Source: Haloferula sp. BvORR071 (GTDB lineage: Bacteria; Verrucomicrobiota; Verrucomicrobiia; Verrucomicrobiales; Akkermansiaceae). Taken from it: a DNA stretch of 64,000 nucleotides. Positions within the stretch are counted from its first letter, which is position 1. Each line of letters opens with the position of its first letter. Position numbers and translations under genes: made by a program. This document shows, piece after piece, positions 32,082 to 43,700 of this stretch. The stretch is taken from positions 1 through 64,000 of the forward strand of contig NZ_BATP01000036.1 in assembly GCF_000739615.1 (NCBI RefSeq). Direction: 5' to 3'. The notes under the pieces are model-generated. The model had not been told where the DNA came from. It did no database searches and worked only from the letters and a program-made list of their open reading frames with translations.

Positions 32082-35000
32082 TTACGGGCTCGCCAGCGGA
32101 TCGAAGATCAAGCGGAAGTAGCCAGATCCGTTCGCCACCTTTGGAAGATCGACACCGTAGCTGCTGCGCTGCGCCGGGCTCATCGCCTCGATCTGCGCCC
32201 GGGTCAGCGTGTTGATCCGCGATGCGACGTTGTTGATGTCGATCAGACTGGTGCTGTAGTGGAGGTAGTAGTTACCCGCCGGCTTCAAGACTGGATACGC
32301 CACGTGGATGTTTGCACCTTGCGGCTGCACCACCACTTGGAAGTTCCGGTCGTCGTGATGATCGGTCGGGTTCATCTCAAGGTAATACTCGGTCAGATTG
32401 TCCACGCCACCGTGATCGGAGTCCGCGTTGGTCTGGCCACTCAGCTCGTATTGCTCAAGCCACTCCTGGAAGCCGTAGGTATCCACATCCAGGACCGCGG
32501 CGGCCGAAAGGTTGCCCGCTTGGTCGACTGCCTTGACCTCGTAGTGGTAGGTTGTGTCGCGTTCCAAGCCGGTATCATTGAAGCTTAGGCCCGCCACGGT
32601 CGTTACCAGATTGCCGCCCCGGAAGACCTTGTAGCCGGTCACCGCCACGTTGTCGTCAGCCGCACTCCAGCTCAGCGCCACGTTGCGGAAGTCGGGCACG
32701 CCATGCAGGTTGCCCGGAGCCCCCGGAGCTTGCGTATCCGGCAGCGTGATCATGTTGACTGAGGCCAGCGGCGAGGCATTGCCTTTCGCATCCACTGCGG
32801 CCAGCTGGTAGTGATACGTGGTATTCGGCAGCAGACCGGAGTCCACATAGCTGAGCCCCGGCACGGTGGTGACAAGCTGCCCGTCGCGCAGCAAGCGGTA
32901 ACCCGTCACACCCAGATTGTCGGTGGAGGCGGTCCAGCTCAAATCCACGCTCTTCATCGCGGGCGTGCCATTGAAGTTACCCGGTGTCGTCGGTGGCGAC
33001 GAGTCGGCCAAGGTCGTCGTAGAGACAGAGGCGGGATCTGAGGCATTTCCCGCCGCATCAAGCGCACGCACCTGATAGGAATAGAGCGTCTCGGCCTCGA
33101 GATCGTTGTCGGTATAGCCCGGACCCGGCACCGTTGCCACGGTCACACCATTGCGCTTCACCTGATAGCCGGTCACGCCGAGGTTGTCGGTCGAGGCTTG
33201 CCAGGTCAGTTGCACCGAGGCCAGGCCCGGCGTGCCCGCGAAGTTCCCCGGAGCGGTCGGCGCGGTCGTATCGGCCAGCGTGCTGATCGAGAGCGTAGCT
33301 GCCGCGGAGGCATTGCCCTTCGCGTCGAGCGCCACCACGCCGTAGTCGTACTGTGTGTTGATCGTCCGGTCATTGTCCGTGTAGCCCGGGCTCGGCACCG
33401 TCGCGATCAGCGTGCCGTTGCGCCACACTTGGTAGCCGGTGACGCCGAGGTTATCGCTCGAAGGACTCCAGGAGAGTTGGATCGAGAACAAGCTCGGCGT
33501 CCCGCTGAGATTGGCCGGGGTCGTCGGGGCCTGCGTATCGGCCAGCGTGGTCACGCTTACCGCCGCAGGTGCGGACGAATTGCCCAGTCCATCACGGGCG
33601 ATCACCTGGTACTGATACTGGGTCTCCACCGCCACGCTGTTGTCGGTGTAGCTCAGGCCCGGCACCGTCGCGATCAGCGCGCCGCCACGCCATACCTGGT
33701 ATTCGGTCACGCCGATGTTGTCGCTGGAGGCCGTCCACGCCAGTTGCACTGAGAACAGGCCCGGCGTGCCCTGAAGGCTTCCCGGGCTGGTCGGCGGCTG
33801 TGAGTCCGCCGCGATCACCACGTTCAGTGTTTGTGAGGCCAAGGTGCCCTTGGACGCGGCCAAGCTGCCCAGCGGGTCCGGCACCGCGGCATTCGCCGGG
33901 ATCGATACACTCACTTGGGAGGCTCCAGGTGCGGGTGAAATACTGGCCACGTAGTAGTAGCCGGAGCCCCGGAGTGCCGTCACCGTGCCATTTAGCACCG
34001 TGAAGTCCGTGGTGGTGAAGTCCGTCACATCCTGGTCGAAGACCACGGTGACGTCGAAGCTCCCGTCCACGGGGGTCACCGGTCCGGCCAATTGCGTGCG
34101 CGCGGCGCGCTTGTTGTAGCCGGGAGCGTAGGTCGTCGGATCGGTGGTGGTGAGTGACCAAGTGCCCTGATCGAAGGTCGTCCAGTTCACATAATCCTCG
34201 CTGATCAGGATCTGGTAGTTGGCGATCCGGCCGTCACCGTTCGAATTGTACCGCGGATAGTAGACATAGCCTCCCAGCTCCCGGACCGATCCCATGTCGA
34301 TCGTGACCTGGTGCGGGTGGGTCGGGCTGCTGGCAGACTGCCAGAGGTTGGAGGTCCCCACGCTGCCATCGATGATCTTCGCGGCGACATTCGTCGTCCC
34401 CGACTCGCTATCGACATCCTTGATGCTGAGCTGGCCGAATGGGATCACCACACCTGTCCCATCCAGCACCTGGAATTCCCGGATCGCGGCGAAGGTCCGG
34501 TTGCCAGTGAGCGATTTGACCCGCACGTAGCGCGCCTTCGGCGGGGCGGTGACGTTGAATTCGGTGGGATTCAGGCCACTGATGTAGGTCTGCAGGGCGG
34601 AGATGCCCGCGGTGTGCGCCAGATTCTTGGCAAGCGGCGGCATTGCGTCGCCATTACCCACCGCGCCGGCCCGGGTATAGATCGCGGAGAGGGATGTGTT
34701 CCCGGGCTTGATGTAGCGGCCATCGGGTCCGAGCGCCTCGTAGCGTTCCGGAATGCCGTTGATGATATTCTGTGAAGCGAGCGGTATCCCCAGGCGCGCA
34801 TCGTAGCCTGCTCCCGCGCCATTCGGCTGGTGGCAGTGCGAGCAGTTGGTGGCGAGATAGGAGCGGATCCGGTGCTCCAGTGGTGCCGTCTGGTCGGTCA
34901 AGGGCCGGGATTCGGTTGCGTTGTCCATCTGCGCCGCCGTCAACGTGACGTTGAAGGCCCCCAGCGCATTGAAGGTCTCAAGCTGGTTGGCCGTCCGCCC

Positions 35001-36989
35001 TGTCGATGGGTAGGTGAACTTCGATGCGAAGGTCGAGGTCCTTACCCCGAGCGCTTGGCCGGACACATCATTGTGGCAGATCATACAGTCCCCGCGCGAG
35101 GGATAGCTCCAAGTCCGCTGCTCGGTGCCACCGCCGCTGGCGGTGTAGGTGTAATTTTCCGAGGCACCGGTGTGCAGCAGCTCGGCATCGGTGCCAGCCG
35201 CGTTCCACTTGTAGGTGAAGCCATACTTGCCGCCATTCGCGGTGCAGATCAGGAATCGCGTCTCCAGCCGCTTGATCGCGTTCGGATTGCTCGCGTTCGT
35301 GTTGGTTTCGAAGTGCTTCACAAACACCGTCCCGGCCGGGAAGGTCCAGTTGCCTTCGTCGCTGAAGACGATGTCTTCCGCGGCGGTGTCGAAAGTTCCG
35401 TTGTTGGGCAGGATGATCCAGCGCTTCTTGGCGGCCGCATCGGACCACAGCGGGTTCGGCACATCGTAAGGGATCACGCCCGCCGCCGTCGCCAGCGTGG
35501 TCAGATTGGTGAAGACGCCCGTTTGGGAGAGGAATTGCGGTGGCTCCGCGGAGACCGCCGGCACCGCCAGCTTCATGATCTTGCCAGTCGGGTTGTTGGT
35601 CCCGGCTAGGTCCATGATGTAGATCTCACCAGCGCTATCGGTGAAGAAACCGCAGAGGCCCTTCTTGTAGCCCGTCTCGAAGCTGGAAAACATCTCCGTG
35701 ATCACCGGCGCGCCGCTCGCGGGCACCGTGGCATTCCAGATCTTGCCGCGCACGTGGTCGCCGAAGATCACCTTGCCCACCAGGCTGGCCCACTTGGCAC
35801 CGCGGTAGCGCGGGCCGGTGATGATGGCGTTCCCCACCGTGTGGTCGTACTCCCAAAGCGGCGGTTGGTCGAAGCCCGTCAGCGGGTTCGGCTTGTTCTT
35901 GGAGGTCGCACGCGTCGCTTCCAGATAGGACCACTGGCAGTTGGCGCCCTTGGTGACTTTGGTCAGTTCCTCGCGGTTGCCCTCGCCCACATCGCCGACC
36001 CAGATGTCGCCGGTCAACGCGTCAAGCTGCGCGGAGTGCGGGCTGCGCAGGCCGATCGCATAAAATTCTTCCAGAATGCCGCCACCCGTATCCAGAAAGG
36101 GATTGTCGTTTGGAATCCCGTAACCCTGGGTGTAGCTCGCTGGCCAATCCGCCGGTTTCTCCAGGATGACTCCCGGATTGTCCAGCCACCACGCCGGATT
36201 GTCGACTGGCTGCCGGCGGATGGCGTGGGATTTCGCCGGATTGTTGTCCACGTCGATCCGCAGAAGCCCCCCAAAGAGACCAATGTTGGTCTTCTGGGAA
36301 TTGCTGAAACCATCGCCACCCAGTCCGCCGTCACCGTTGGAGACGTAGTAGAAGCCGTCGCTGCCGAAGAAGGCCGAGCCTCCGTTGTGGAAGCGGTGGG
36401 GATCATACTGTGAGATCAGGATCGACTCGCTGTTAGGATCGATCGTTCCGGTCGCTGGCACCCAGGTAAAGCGGGAGACCGTCCAGTAGCTCCGGTCATT
36501 GTCATCGACTCCTGAGACCGCGCGGCGGTTGTAGCAGACGTAGACCTTGTTCTCCCCCGCGGAGCCGCTCACCGCGAATTGAGGGTGGAAGGCCAGGCTG
36601 TACATACCCTGATCCTCGGAAGTCTCGACCTTCGCGGTGTGATCCAAGACCACGACCTTCTGGGCCGCAGTCGGATTGGTCTTCGGGAAGCGCCAGATCT
36701 GGCCGTTCTTGCCCACCACCAGAAACTGGGTCGGCGACCCCGAGGCCACAGGGATCTCCTGCAGGGTCATCGGGTCCGTGAAGCTCAGGTTCGGAAACGC
36801 ATTCTCCACCGCCCAACCCGAAGGGTCACCCGGTGGGGATGTTGGAAAGACGCCATTGAAATAGGCACCCACGGGCTCGGGTTGATCGAGTCCAGGAGTG
36901 GAAGAGCCCCATGCCAAATGAGCGGATGTTAACAGGGAGAATCCGTACAGGCACAGGCGTACTGGGTGCAGCAGTCGGGGGGAATGCAC
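32082..36989 (-). CDS. Giant exported sugar-dehydrogenase-like / diheme / FN3 protein
   Basis: 1635 residues with a signal peptide (PVRLCLYGFSLLTSAHLAWG). In order: a PQQ-sugar-dehydrogenase-like beta-propeller (about 45-480, with YFVSNGDGGLGG-like blades); an SO2930-type domain (about 490-800) with two c-type heme sites, CMICHNDVSG (about 633) and CSHCHQPNG (about 715); a discoidin/F5-8C-like carbohydrate-binding domain (about 815-965); an Ig-like domain; five FN3 repeats (about 1066-1505); and a C-terminal thrombospondin-type-3/sorting-like tail. It would be a surface enzyme with glycan targeting and possible electron transfer. No PEP-CTERM tail is present. Confidence 0.85.
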   Translation of the reverse strand: MHSPRLLHPVRLCLYGFSLLTSAHLAWGSSTPGLDQPEPVGAYFNGVFPTSPPGDPSGWAVENAFPNLSFTDPMTLQEIPVASGSPTQFLVVGKNGQIWRFPKTNPTAAQKVVVLDHTAKVETSEDQGMYSLAFHPQFAVSGSAGENKVYVCYNRRAVSGVDDNDRSYWTVSRFTWVPATGTIDPNSESILISQYDPHRFHNGGSAFFGSDGFYYVSNGDGGLGGDGFSNSQKTNIGLFGGLLRIDVDNNPAKSHAIRRQPVDNPAWWLDNPGVILEKPADWPASYTQGYGIPNDNPFLDTGGGILEEFYAIGLRSPHSAQLDALTGDIWVGDVGEGNREELTKVTKGANCQWSYLEATRATSKNKPNPLTGFDQPPLWEYDHTVGNAIITGPRYRGAKWASLVGKVIFGDHVRGKIWNATVPASGAPVITEMFSSFETGYKKGLCGFFTDSAGEIYIMDLAGTNNPTGKIMKLAVPAVSAEPPQFLSQTGVFTNLTTLATAAGVIPYDVPNPLWSDAAAKKRWIILPNNGTFDTAAEDIVFSDEGNWTFPAGTVFVKHFETNTNASNPNAIKRLETRFLICTANGGKYGFTYKWNAAGTDAELLHTGASENYTYTASGGGTEQRTWSYPSRGDCMICHNDVSGQALGVRTSTFASKFTYPSTGRTANQLETFNALGAFNVTLTAAQMDNATESRPLTDQTAPLEHRIRSYLATNCSHCHQPNGAGAGYDARLGIPLASQNIINGIPERYEALGPDGRYIKPGNTSLSAIYTRAGAVGNGDAMPPLAKNLAHTAGISALQTYISGLNPTEFNVTAPPKARYVRVKSLTGNRTFAAIREFQVLDGTGVVIPFGQLSIKDVDSESGTTNVAAKIIDGSVGTSNLWQSASSPTHPHQVTIDMGSVRELGGYVYYPRYNSNGDGRIANYQILISEDYVNWTTFDQGTWSLTTTDPTTYAPGYNKRAARTQLAGPVTPVDGSFDVTVVFDQDVTDFTTTDFTVLNGTVTALRGSGYYYVASISPAPGASQVSVSIPANAAVPDPLGSLAASKGTLASQTLNVVIAADSQPPTSPGSLQGTPGLFSVQLAWTASSDNIGVTEYQVWRGGALIATVPGLSYTDNSVAVETQYQYQVIARDGLGNSSAPAAVSVTTLADTQAPTTPANLSGTPSLFSIQLSWSPSSDNLGVTGYQVWRNGTLIATVPSPGYTDNDRTINTQYDYGVVALDAKGNASAAATLSISTLADTTAPTAPGNFAGTPGLASVQLTWQASTDNLGVTGYQVKRNGVTVATVPGPGYTDNDLEAETLYSYQVRALDAAGNASDPASVSTTTLADSSPPTTPGNFNGTPAMKSVDLSWTASTDNLGVTGYRLLRDGQLVTTVPGLSYVDSGLLPNTTYHYQLAAVDAKGNASPLASVNMITLPDTQAPGAPGNLHGVPDFRNVALSWSAADDNVAVTGYKVFRGGNLVTTVAGLSFNDTGLERDTTYHYEVKAVDQAGNLSAAAVLDVDTYGFQEWLEQYELSGQTNADSDHGGVDNLTEYYLEMNPTDHHDDRNFQVVVQPQGANIHVAYPVLKPAGNYYLHYSTSLIDINNVASRINTLTRAQIEAMSPAQRSSYGVDLPKVANGSGYFRLIFDPLASP

Positions 36990-37582
36990 AGGCGTATTAT
37001 TTTAGAATAATGACGGTCAGGCAAGCCAATTGTCGGTCGCCGAGGGGTGCGGCGGAGGCAACTGGCAAGGGGGGGGACGAGCCTCTTGTCAGCGCAAAGT
37101 GTGCCGGAATCAAGTGCTCAATTGTGACGCGATCACGTAAGTGTAGTAAGCCGGAGAATGATATTTCGTGCCATCCGTCACCCACTCGCGGCTGATAAGA
37201 TCAAGGCTCCCACCACGTTTCTGCCGCGTTGAACCTTTGGATTGGTTACGGAAATGACGACTAACTCCTCGAAAAAAGGCTGGTCCATCGGGCCTCGCTT
37301 TTTTAAAAGCCTCCGCGAACGTCCTCGTGGCCGCGCATACGTGGGGGAGCTTATCCGCGGCACACATTGAGATTTTCTGGTCCGTAGATCCCCCTTGGAC
37401 TTCACCGGTCCAAGCAGGAACCCTGCGGGCCTTGGTTATGGTTCCATATCCTGATTCATGACTCCCCTCCCATGATCTGCTCCCTCCCCCAGCATAGTTC
37501 GCCGCCGCCCCCGTTCTTGGCGTGATCCGTGCTTCCTGACACATGGCTTGAAGGTTCGCCTGCCCCCCAGTCCGAGTCCCGA
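36990..37582. other. 593-base divergent gap
   Basis: The gap separates the starts of the giant minus-strand gene and the first FG-GAP gene and must hold both promoters. A frame of 161 codons on the minus strand (37110-37595) crosses the FG-GAP start and shows no family pattern, so it was not called. Apart from short inverted repeats such as GGACTTCACCGGTCC near 37390-37410 and a G-run at 37070, nothing was recognised. Confidence 0.4.
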
Positions 37583-40500
37583 ATGTCCCGGTCATCCCCC
37601 CTCTCTCCGTTCTCTCGTGTGATCGGCGTCCTCGCTTGGACAGTCGTTGGCGCAGGGATCTTGCACGCGCAGGTGCCGGACACCTTGCGCTACTCCTTCT
37701 TCGCGCCCAAGACCCTGCCCCAGCAATCCGAGCAGCAAGGGACTTGCCTGGCGGTCTCGGGCAGCGTCGCCGTGGTCGGTTCTCCGGCTTACAATTTCGA
37801 TGCGCTCAGTGGCTTGGACTGCGGCGCGGTGAAGATCTACGACACCGCCACCGGCAAGCTGCTCCACCGCTTGGAGAATCCCGCCGCCGAGCCCTTCGGC
37901 GAGTTCGGCACCAGTGTCGCGATCTCTGGCCCGATCGTTGCCGTTGGCTCCTGCAACACGGTCGCAGGCCAGCGAGCCGCTGGCTGCGTTTATATCTACG
38001 ATCTGTCTTCGCAGACTCCCGCCGTCCCGCTCTTCACCTTGGAGAATCCGAACCCCGCGGGGCACGACCAGTTCGGTCATTCGGTCGCCGTGTCCGGGAA
38101 TACCGTGGTGGTCGGTGCTTGGATGGATGACTCTACCGCGGCCAATTCCGGCACCGTTTACGTTTACAATCTTGGCTCAGGACAGCCGGCGCAGCCGCAA
38201 CTGACCCTGCCGAACCCGACTCCCGCGGATGATGATAACTTCGGCGCCGCCGTGGCCGTCTCCGGCAACCGCGTCGCCGTGTGCGCCTACCGCGATGACA
38301 CCGGCGCCACCAATGCCGGCCGCGTCTATATCTTCAATCTCAATTCCGGCACCCCGACCATTCCTCAGTACTCCTTCGGCAAGACCTCACCGGCGGACAA
38401 CGACTGCCTCGGCAATGCCTTGGCGATGGACGGCAATCTCGTCGCTGTCGGCGTGGAGTGCGCGGACTCGGCCGTCCTCAATTCCGGCAGCGTGATCGTC
38501 TACGATCTCTCCCTGCCGGATCCCAATGTGCCGCGCCTGAGTCTCGTCCCACCGGTAGCCCACGCGAACGACTACTTCGGCACCGCCGTGGCACTATCCG
38601 GGAACCGCCTCGCCGTTGGTTGCTACCGGGACGACGCCGCCGCGGAGAACGCCGGCACCGCCTTCGTCTACGATCTCGCCGGCGGCACTCCGGCTGTCCC
38701 GGTCGCCTCGCCGGACAAGCCGCTGCCCGCCGCCGCCGACTACTTTGGGAACGCCGTGGCCATTTCCGGCACCACTGTCCTGGTCGCCGCCTGGCACGAT
38801 GACAAGGGCGACCTCGAGTCCGGTGCGACCTACATTTACAGCCTCACCTCGCCGACTCCGGATACCTCTCTGCTGGCCTTGGACAGCCCGGTCGCCGGCT
38901 CCGTGGATCGCTTTGGTGCCGCAGTTGCGGTCGATGGCAACCTGATGCTGATCGGTTCTCCAGGCACCGATGCGGGCGCCTCCGGTGCCGGCCGTGTCCG
39001 CGTCCACGACCTCGCCGCCTCCAAGCCCACCAATGTGCTGGCGACCTTGGAAGACCCCGCGCCTGACATGGATGAGAATTTCGGCGCCGCCGTGGCCATC
39101 TCGGGTACCATCGTGGTCGTCGGCGGCCCGGGTGAGGACTCAGGGGCCGAAGGCGCCGGGCGGGTCTACGTTTACGACCTCGCCCATCTGCCGGACACCT
39201 CGCCGATCCTGGTCATCTCCAACCCCGCGCCCGGGGTGGGGGACCGCTTCGGCAGCGCGGTCTCCATCTCCGGTAGCACCATCGTCGTCGGCTGCGAGAG
39301 CGATGATGCGGGGGCCACCGACTCCGGCACCGTCTATGTTTACAAACTGAATCCCCCGAACTCCGGGCTGCCGGTCTACACGATTCCCAATCCCAGCCCC
39401 GCGGCGGACGACCACTTCGGCAGCGCGCTGGCGATCTCGGGAAACCGCATCGTGATCGGCGCAGTGAAGGATGACTCCGCTGCCACGGATGCGGGTATCG
39501 CCTATGTCTTCGATCTGGCCGGGGCTAGCCCTACCGTGCCGCTCTATGTTTTGGCCAATCCCACTCCGGTCGCGGACGATGGCTTCGGCAATGCGGTCGG
39601 CATCTCCGGCAATACCGTGGCCGTGGCGGCCAGCGGCAAGGACACCGGCGCGGTCAATGCCGGCGTGGTCTATGTCTACAATCTCGCCGGTGGCACGCCG
39701 ACAGCTCCGCTCTACACGCTTCTGAATCCCGATCCCTCCGGGGATGACCGCTTTGGCAATGCCGTCGCCGTTTCCGAACCGCGCGTGGTTGTCGGCTGCT
39801 ATCTCGACAACTCGCCCACTGACTCCGGCCGCGCTTATTCCTTCAACATGAGTTCGCCGACTCCCACGGTCTCGTCGGCGACCCAGAAGAAGAGCACCGC
39901 CACCGGCGGTGACCAGTTCGGTGCCGCGGTCGCAGTCTCCGGCCTCACCGTCCTAGTTGGTTGCCCCTCGGACAATCGCACTGCCAATGACAAGGGCGCG
40001 GCCTACGTCTTCGGCCCGGCAGCTCCGGAAATCGCCGTCGAAATTTCCGGCCAGGAAATCCTCACCGGGGAATCGACCAGCCTCGGTCCGGTCCCCATGG
40101 GCCCGGGTGGCGGCGGCAGCATCACCGTCAATGTCCTCAACACCGGCATCACCAGTCTGAACCTCTCCAGTATCACGGTCGTGGGGGGTAATGCCGCCGA
40201 CTTCTCGATCAGCACCTCTGGCATGAGCTCGAATGTCGCGGCGGATGACGATACCCATTTCACCGTCACCTTGAATCCCTCCGCCTCCGGGCTCCGCAGC
40301 ACCACCCTGCGCATCCAGAACAGTGACTTCGATGAAGGGATCTTCCTGATCCAGCTCTCAGGACGGGCGCTCTCCGTCACTGAGGATACTGATGGTGATG
40401 GCCTCAATGATGTTTCCGAATTCCGCATGGCCGGGCTTGGCTTCGACTGGCAGGTGCCGAACCCCGCACTCGTCGCCGCCTACCAGAGTTACTTCAACAG

Positions 40501-40735
40501 CGGCAGCCTCTTTGAGCCCAATCGCGTCCAGGCCCTGCGCATGAAAGCACCCGAGTTCACCCGCAATTCCACGACCGGCCAAGCCAAGCTCACGATGTCT
40601 CTCCAGAAATCGACGGACCTGCAGACCTACCAAGCTCTGGTCTTGCCGACGCCCGTGATCAATTCCGCCGGCGAGCTGGAGTTCCAATTTCCCGTTTCTG
40701 ACAACGCCGCCTTCTACCGCTTGGAGATGAAGTAA
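37583..40735 (+). CDS. Exported FG-GAP/choice-of-anchor D protein, tandem paralog 1
   Basis: 1050 residues from the ATG at 37583. Signal peptide SRVIGVLAWTVVGAGILHAQ, then about 14 FG-GAP-type beta-propeller repeats of 55-65 residues (typical core FGAAVAVSGNRVAVCAYRDD, with YVYNL edges), then a choice-of-anchor D-like domain (about 832-945; AADFSISTSGMSS), then a D-rich calcium site (DTDGDGLNDVSEF) and a C-terminal YRLEMK sorting-like tail. Paralog 2 begins 17 bases later, so the pair is a recent tandem duplication. Likely surface adhesin or scaffold. Confidence 0.85.
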   Translation: MSRSSPLSPFSRVIGVLAWTVVGAGILHAQVPDTLRYSFFAPKTLPQQSEQQGTCLAVSGSVAVVGSPAYNFDALSGLDCGAVKIYDTATGKLLHRLENPAAEPFGEFGTSVAISGPIVAVGSCNTVAGQRAAGCVYIYDLSSQTPAVPLFTLENPNPAGHDQFGHSVAVSGNTVVVGAWMDDSTAANSGTVYVYNLGSGQPAQPQLTLPNPTPADDDNFGAAVAVSGNRVAVCAYRDDTGATNAGRVYIFNLNSGTPTIPQYSFGKTSPADNDCLGNALAMDGNLVAVGVECADSAVLNSGSVIVYDLSLPDPNVPRLSLVPPVAHANDYFGTAVALSGNRLAVGCYRDDAAAENAGTAFVYDLAGGTPAVPVASPDKPLPAAADYFGNAVAISGTTVLVAAWHDDKGDLESGATYIYSLTSPTPDTSLLALDSPVAGSVDRFGAAVAVDGNLMLIGSPGTDAGASGAGRVRVHDLAASKPTNVLATLEDPAPDMDENFGAAVAISGTIVVVGGPGEDSGAEGAGRVYVYDLAHLPDTSPILVISNPAPGVGDRFGSAVSISGSTIVVGCESDDAGATDSGTVYVYKLNPPNSGLPVYTIPNPSPAADDHFGSALAISGNRIVIGAVKDDSAATDAGIAYVFDLAGASPTVPLYVLANPTPVADDGFGNAVGISGNTVAVAASGKDTGAVNAGVVYVYNLAGGTPTAPLYTLLNPDPSGDDRFGNAVAVSEPRVVVGCYLDNSPTDSGRAYSFNMSSPTPTVSSATQKKSTATGGDQFGAAVAVSGLTVLVGCPSDNRTANDKGAAYVFGPAAPEIAVEISGQEILTGESTSLGPVPMGPGGGGSITVNVLNTGITSLNLSSITVVGGNAADFSISTSGMSSNVAADDDTHFTVTLNPSASGLRSTTLRIQNSDFDEGIFLIQLSGRALSVTEDTDGDGLNDVSEFRMAGLGFDWQVPNPALVAAYQSYFNSGSLFEPNRVQALRMKAPEFTRNSTTGQAKLTMSLQKSTDLQTYQALVLPTPVINSAGELEFQFPVSDNAAFYRLEMK

Positions 40736-40752
40736 GCTCCCCGCCGCTTGTG

Positions 40753-43700
40753 ATGTCCTCCTCCCTCCGCCAGCCGCTGTACCGTGTCGCCTCAGGATGC
40801 TTCCTGGGAGCCTTGGCTGCATGCAGTCTGTTGCAGGCCGCGCCGATTCCTTATTCACTTGAGAATACCTTCCTGTCACCGGCTACCGCCCGCCAGCTCA
40901 ACACCCAGTTGGGCTATTCGGTGGCAGTGGACGGCAGCTATCTGGTGATTGCCTCGCCTTTCGATGACACCGGCGGGGAAGACAGCGGCATCGTCGGCAT
41001 CTACAGCTCCACCACCGGTGCCCTGATTTACAGTCTCGCCAATCCCGAGCCTTCTACCCAAGCGGTCTTCGGCTGGTCCGTTGCGGTGTCTGGCAACTAC
41101 GTCGTCATCGGCGTGAAGGATGACGATACCGGGGCGGGGGACACTGGCATCGTCTATGTCTACAACATGGCCTCGGCCACGCCCGCCGTTCCGGCCTTTG
41201 TCCTGCAGAATCCGGACCCCAAGGAGAATGACTCCTTCGGCTACGCGGTGGCCATCTCGGGCAACCGGGTGCTGGTCGGAGCCCCCTATGGTGATGTCGG
41301 CAATGCCGACTTGGGCAAGGCCTATGTCTTCGATCTCTCCTCCGGCACTCCCGCCCAGCCGGTCCTGTCTTTGCAGAACCCGCTCGCATCGGGCCTGAAC
41401 TTCGGCCTGGCGGTGGCCATCTCGGGAAGCCGGGTGGTGATCGGTGCCCCGCAGGATACGCTCGCAAGCGGCGATCTCAGCCGCGCCTACGTCTATGACC
41501 TGAGCTCCGGCACGCCCCAGACTCCTCTGGCCAGCTATGCCGATGGCAGCCCGGCCAGCAACGAGCGTTTCGGTTGGGCCGTGGCGGCCGCTGGCAACCG
41601 CGTGGCGATCAGTGCCCCGCAGCACGATGCCGGCGCCGACAATGCCGGCGCTTGCTATCTCTACGACTTCGCCTCCGGCACACCGGCTGTGCCCGCCGCC
41701 GCCATTACCAATCCCAATCCCGGCCTCGCCGACGAGTTCGGCTTCTCGGTCTCGATGTCCGGCAACCGCTTGGTGCTCGGCAATCACTTGGATGACCAGA
41801 ACAACGCCGACTCCGGCCGGGTCTATGTCTATGACTTGGCTTCAGGTTGGCCGGTGTTGATCTCCACACTGGAAAATCCAACTCCCCAGAGTGGTGATAA
41901 CTTCGGTCGCTCGGTCTGCGTCTCAGGCAGCAAGTTGCTCACCGCGGCCCATGGTGACAACACCGGTGGCAGCGATGTCGGCACGGCCTACCTTTTCGAT
42001 TTCTCGGGTTCCCCGCCCACGGCTCCGGCCCTCTCCATCAATACCCCCAGCATCTCCTCGGAGGAGGAGTTCGCCACCGCCACCGCTATCTGGGGCTCGA
42101 TCATCGTGGTCGGTGCCCACCATGACGACAAGGGCAGCAATTCCAACTGCGGCACCGTCTACATCTACGACCGTCTCTCGCCCACGCCGAATGTCCCGAC
42201 CCTGATCATCGACAACCCGGCACCCAATACCAACGACTACTTCGGAGCGGCCGTCGCGATCGATGGCAACCGGGTGGTGGTCGGTGCCTATCAGGACGAT
42301 GTTCCCACGACCAACTCCGGCGTCGTCTATGTCTACGACCGCAGCTCCGCCACGCCCGGCACGCCGGTGCTGACCATCCTCAATCCTTCTCCCGCGGCGC
42401 AGGACCAGTTCGGCAACGCCTTGGCCTTGTCTGGATCGCGGCTGGTGGTGGGCTGTGCCCGCAATGACATCGGTGCCGTCTCCGATGCCGGCAGCGCCTA
42501 CGTCTATGAGTTGGCTTCCGGCACTCCCACGCAGCCCATCGCCGTCCTCGATAATCCCGCACCGGCTGTGGAAGATCTCTTCGGCTACTCGGTTGCCGTC
42601 TGTGGCTCCCAGGTTCTGGTGGGCGCGTATAACAACGACACCGGCGCGCCCAATGCCGGCAGTGCCTATCTCTACGATCTATCGAGCGCCAACCCCTTGG
42701 TGCCCATCGCCACCTTCGACAATCCCGCCCCCACCACGGATGACTTCTTCGGCCACGCCGTGGGCTTGTCCGTGGATTGGGCAGTGATCGGCGCGCATCT
42801 CAATGACACTGGAGCCCGCGATGCCGGTAGCGCCTATGTCTACTCGCTGGCGGATCTGCCCGGCACCTCTCCCTTCCTCGTGCTCCATAACCCCGATCCT
42901 AATCCCGAGGACACCTTCGGCTTCTCTGTCGCCATTTCCGGTTCTCGCATCGCGATCGGCGGCCCGGAGATTGACGATGGCGCTGTCGATTCCGGCGGCG
43001 TCTATGTCTACGATATGACCTCGGCTACTCCGGCTGTACCCGTCGACGTGCTCGACTGTTTGGACCATCGGGCTGGCGATCTCTTCGGCTTCAATGTCGC
43101 CGTTTATAACGATAACATTGTCGTCGGCGCGCCCTTGGATGACGGCGCCAGCTTTGACCGTGGCGCTGCTTATTTCTTCGATCCGGATCCGCCCTCACCG
43201 CAGATGCAGGTCGAGCAACCGCCCGGCACCGGTCTGATCAGTGGCTCGGCCAGCATCCACTTTGGCAATGCTCCCGTGAACCAGCCTGGCGATACCCAGA
43301 CCGTGGTCCTCCGCAACGTCGGCACCGCCCCGATGACCGTTACCGGCATCCAGTTGCTGTCGGGCGATACCGCGGACTTCTCCGTCCAGCGTCCCGGCTT
43401 GCCGCGGACGCTGATGGTGGATGAGACCGCAGCCTTTGATGTCGGCTTCGTCCCGCAGGCCGTTGGCAGCCGCCTCGCCGTGCTGCGGATCACCGGCAAT
43501 GCCACCAACCATCCTTCCTTCGATGTCACCCTCACCGGCCAATCGCTGGGACTCGACCACGACACCGATGGCGATGGCCTGAACGACGTGCTCGAACTCC
43601 AGCTCTCCTCACTTGGCTTCGACTGGCAGGTCAACGATGAGGAGCTCGTGGCCATCCTCCAGGCCGGCGCAAACGTCACGGGCGTCTATTCAGTGGCCCA

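Noticed and set aside
37110-37595. 161-codon minus-strand frame in the divergent gap
   Set aside because: It overlaps the FG-GAP start, has no family pattern and no Shine-Dalgarno.
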